Source: Tannerella sp.
GTDB lineage: Bacteria > Bacteroidota > Bacteroidia > Bacteroidales > Tannerellaceae
Direction of reading: 5' to 3'
NCBI GenBank assembly: GCA_031289515.1
Contig: JAITPH010000058.1
Coordinates: 1 to 7,086, forward strand
Length of the DNA: 7,086 nucleotides
Shown: positions 5,798 to 7,086 of the stretch, piece by piece
Layout: every line of letters begins with the position of its first letter
Position numbering within the stretch: the stretch's first letter is position 1
Notes under the pieces: generated by a model
Databases searched by the model: none
What the model was told of the DNA's origin: nothing
The model's input: only the letters and a program-made list of their open reading frames with translations
Translations under genes and position numbers: made by a program

Positions 5798-6385
5798 ATG
5801 AAGCATATAAAACTAAAAATGGAAGTACCGCGCGGAGAGGCTGAAATCCTTCTTCACGCTTGTTGTGCACCGTGTTCTTCGGCAATCGTGGAGTGTCTGA
5901 TAGAAAACGGCGTGAGACCGACGATTTTTTTCTACAATCCCAATATTTTTCCGGAAGAGGAATACGAAAAGCGGAAAACGGAATGTATCCGGCACGCGAA
6001 GATGTTGGGATTGGATTTCGTAGACGCCGATTACGTTCATGACGAATGGCTCAAGTCGGTGCAGGGACTGGAAGGCGAGCCTGAGCGCGGGCGTCGTTGC
6101 ATGAAGTGTTTCGTCGGGCGACTTGAGGCAACGGCAAAGTATGCCGCCGGTAACGGATTCAAAGTTTTTGCCACAACGCTTGCCACATCGCGCTGGAAAA
6201 ACCTCGAACAGATAACCCAAGCCGGAAAATACGCAGCCTCGCTTTATCCCGACACGGTCTTCTGGGAGCAAAACTGGCGAAAAGGCGGTCTGAGCGAGCG
6301 TCGAAGCGAGCTGATACGGCAGTATGAATTTTATAATCAGCAATATTGCGGTTGCGAATTTAGCATGAAAATAATGCGCTTATAA
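5798..6385 (+). CDS. queH: Epoxyqueuosine reductase QueH
   Basis: QueH (DUF208) reduces epoxyqueuosine to queuosine in the anticodon wobble base of tRNAs for Asp, Asn, His and Tyr. It is the non-orthologous replacement for the cobalamin enzyme QueG and needs an iron-sulfur cluster. The 195 residues hold the whole family signature: LLHACCAPCSS with Cys 22, 23 and 26; FFYNPNIFPEEEYEKRK (44-60); GRRCMKCFVGRLEATAKYA with Cys 101 and 104; FATTLATSRWKN (124-135); and WRKGGLSERRSELIRQYEFY followed by YCGC (Cys 184 and 186). The length is normal. Start at ATG 5798 (MKHIKLKMEVPRGE) fits the promoter; an ATG at 5819 is a shorter alternative. It has its own promoter, and the yceD promoter follows, so it appears to be a single-gene unit. 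No other queuosine gene is in the window. Confidence 0.95.
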   Translation: MKHIKLKMEVPRGEAEILLHACCAPCSSAIVECLIENGVRPTIFFYNPNIFPEEEYEKRKTECIRHAKMLGLDFVDADYVHDEWLKSVQGLEGEPERGRRCMKCFVGRLEATAKYAAGNGFKVFATTLATSRWKNLEQITQAGKYAASLYPDTVFWEQNWRKGGLSERRSELIRQYEFYNQQYCGCEFSMKIMRL

Positions 6386-6417
6386 TCAACTAAATAAATA
6401 AAATAAGTAAAATTTTA

Positions 6418-6447
6418 TTGTCAATTGAGAAAATATTCTTACCTTTG
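6418..6447 (+). promoter_or_regulatory. Bacteroidota-type promoter of yceD-rpmF
   Basis: TTG (6418-6420), 19 bases, then TACCTTTG (6440-6447) is a strong match to the Bacteroidota pattern. RNA would start near 6454-6455, about 26 bases before the ATG at 6481. The TTG opening the longest frame at 6418 is the -33 box itself, so the upstream 21 codons are not translated. An 8-bp A/T-only inverted repeat (6397-6404 with 6412-6419) ends within the -33 box. Confidence 0.8.
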
Positions 6448-6480
6448 CAACGTTTTTCGCAATATATAGAGGCTTTGGGA

Positions 6481-7041
6481 ATGTTGAAAAAATATCGGAT
6501 AGATTTAAAAACCCTTTCTCCTTCAACGACTTATGAGTTTGACTATAAGCTCGAAAATGAGTTTTTTGAAAGCGCTGACAGCAATGAAGTCAGTCAGGGA
6601 AAAGTAAACGTTGCGCTCTCCGTTATTCGGGCATCGTCGGCGTTTGAACTGGTTTTTCGTATAAAAGGCATCGTTACCGTTACTTGCGACCGGTGTCTGG
6701 AAGATATGGAGATTCCTGTCGGGACAACAAACCGCTTGATAGTGACTTTCGGAGATAAATTTTCGGAAGAAAGCGACGAACACATCATAGTACCGGAAGA
6801 AGAAGGCGCTATTGACATAGGATGGTACATGTACGAGTTTATCGTACTGGCAATTCCTGTAAAGCGCGTCCACGAGCCGGACGGATGCAATGAAATGATG
6901 GCGGCAAAACTGCGGGAGCTATGCGTTGAAGACGTCGACGAAGATAGCGACAGCGAAATTGAGCCGCCGGACGAAGACGCCGGTCGGCAGACGGTAGACC
7001 CGCGCTGGAATGCTCTTCGCAACTTATTTGTAGATAATTAA
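6481..7041 (+). CDS. yceD: YceD/DUF177 family protein, large-subunit rRNA accumulation
   Basis: This 186-residue cytosolic protein belongs to the DUF177/YceD family. The E. coli and plant members are needed for normal 23S rRNA levels, and their genes sit just before rpmF. Family features seen are the TVTCDRCLEDMEIPV core with the CxxC pair (Cys 69, Cys 72), the IPVKRVHEPDGC segment (His 131, Cys 136), an acidic stretch (about 150-166, rich in Asp and Glu) and the closing VDPRWNALRNLF (172-183). The CxxC with the later His and Cys could bind zinc, but that is inference. ATG 6481 (MLKKYRIDLKTL) is chosen because the promoter lies at 6418-6447. rpmF begins 17 bases after the stop, and the gap holds no promoter, so the two are co-transcribed. 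The link to L32 supports a role in 50S ribosome supply. Confidence 0.9.
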   Translation: MLKKYRIDLKTLSPSTTYEFDYKLENEFFESADSNEVSQGKVNVALSVIRASSAFELVFRIKGIVTVTCDRCLEDMEIPVGTTNRLIVTFGDKFSEESDEHIIVPEEEGAIDIGWYMYEFIVLAIPVKRVHEPDGCNEMMAAKLRELCVEDVDEDSDSEIEPPDEDAGRQTVDPRWNALRNLFVDN

Positions 7042-7058
7042 TTAAAAATAAAAAAATT

Positions 7059-7086
7059 ATGGCACATCCTAAAAGAAGACAAGGAA
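7059..7086 (+). CDS. rpmF: Ribosomal protein L32, N-terminal start (cut by the window edge)
   Basis: Nine codons are visible, reading MAHPKRRQG, before the window ends. This is the highly conserved start of bacterial L32 in Bacteroidota (MAHPKRRQ), a small protein of the 50S subunit. It follows yceD by 17 A/T-only bases with no promoter or Shine-Dalgarno, in the classic yceD-rpmF order. In many bacteria fatty-acid genes such as plsX or fabH come next, but those lie outside the window. Confidence 0.93.

Noticed and set aside
6397..6419. AATAAAAT / ATTTTATT inverted repeat after queH as a terminator
   Set aside because: The stem is A/T only, no T-run follows, and in such AT-rich sequence it is likely chance. 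It merely overlaps the yceD -33 box.
1..7086. CRISPR array, tRNA or rRNA gene, insertion sequence or prophage genes
   Set aside because: No regularly spaced repeats, cloverleaf, rRNA sequence, transposase motif or terminal repeats were seen on either strand.

Overview
The window reads as chromosomal DNA of a Bacteroidota, most likely a member of Bacteroidales. Three things point there. The protein families fit. The start regions lack Shine-Dalgarno sequences. Most genes are preceded by the Bacteroidota-type promoter, a -7 box TAnnTTTG with a TTTG or TTG -33 box 19-20 bases upstream. No genus can be named from the sequence alone.

Layout. Positions 1-982 are all on the minus strand and form the only accessory-looking part. 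They hold the first codons of a HicB antitoxin (cut by the window edge), a complete HicA mRNA-interferase toxin with its own promoter and a palindromic operator candidate, and a 212-residue Schlafen/AlbA_2-type protein with a winged-helix-like tail. A 98-bp divergent intergenic region leads into the plus-strand genes kdsB (CMP-Kdo synthetase, LPS core synthesis) and a 963-residue secreted two-domain M16 zinc peptidase. A 214-residue LuxR-type response regulator lies convergent to these on the minus strand. An AT-rich gap of 274 bp follows, carrying a dyad, short repeats and a doubtful mini-ORF. Then come queH (the last step of queuosine synthesis in tRNA) and the yceD-rpmF pair (DUF177 rRNA-accumulation protein and ribosomal protein L32), with rpmF cut by the right edge.

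How they work together. kdsB and the peptidase concern the envelope, and queH and yceD-rpmF concern translation. These are separate transcription units lying side by side, not one pathway: the peptidase, queH and yceD each have their own strong promoter. Only hicA-hicB and yceD-rpmF look co-transcribed.

The promoters also fix translation starts. For the peptidase, QueH and YceD, the longest open frame begins at a TTG that is itself part of a promoter box, so the true starts are the downstream ATGs. The LuxR and HicA frames likewise open upstream of their promoters.

I see no large undescribed system. The items most worth checking are the operator candidates at the hicA, luxR-type and M16 promoters, and the adjacency of HicAB with the AlbA_2 protein.
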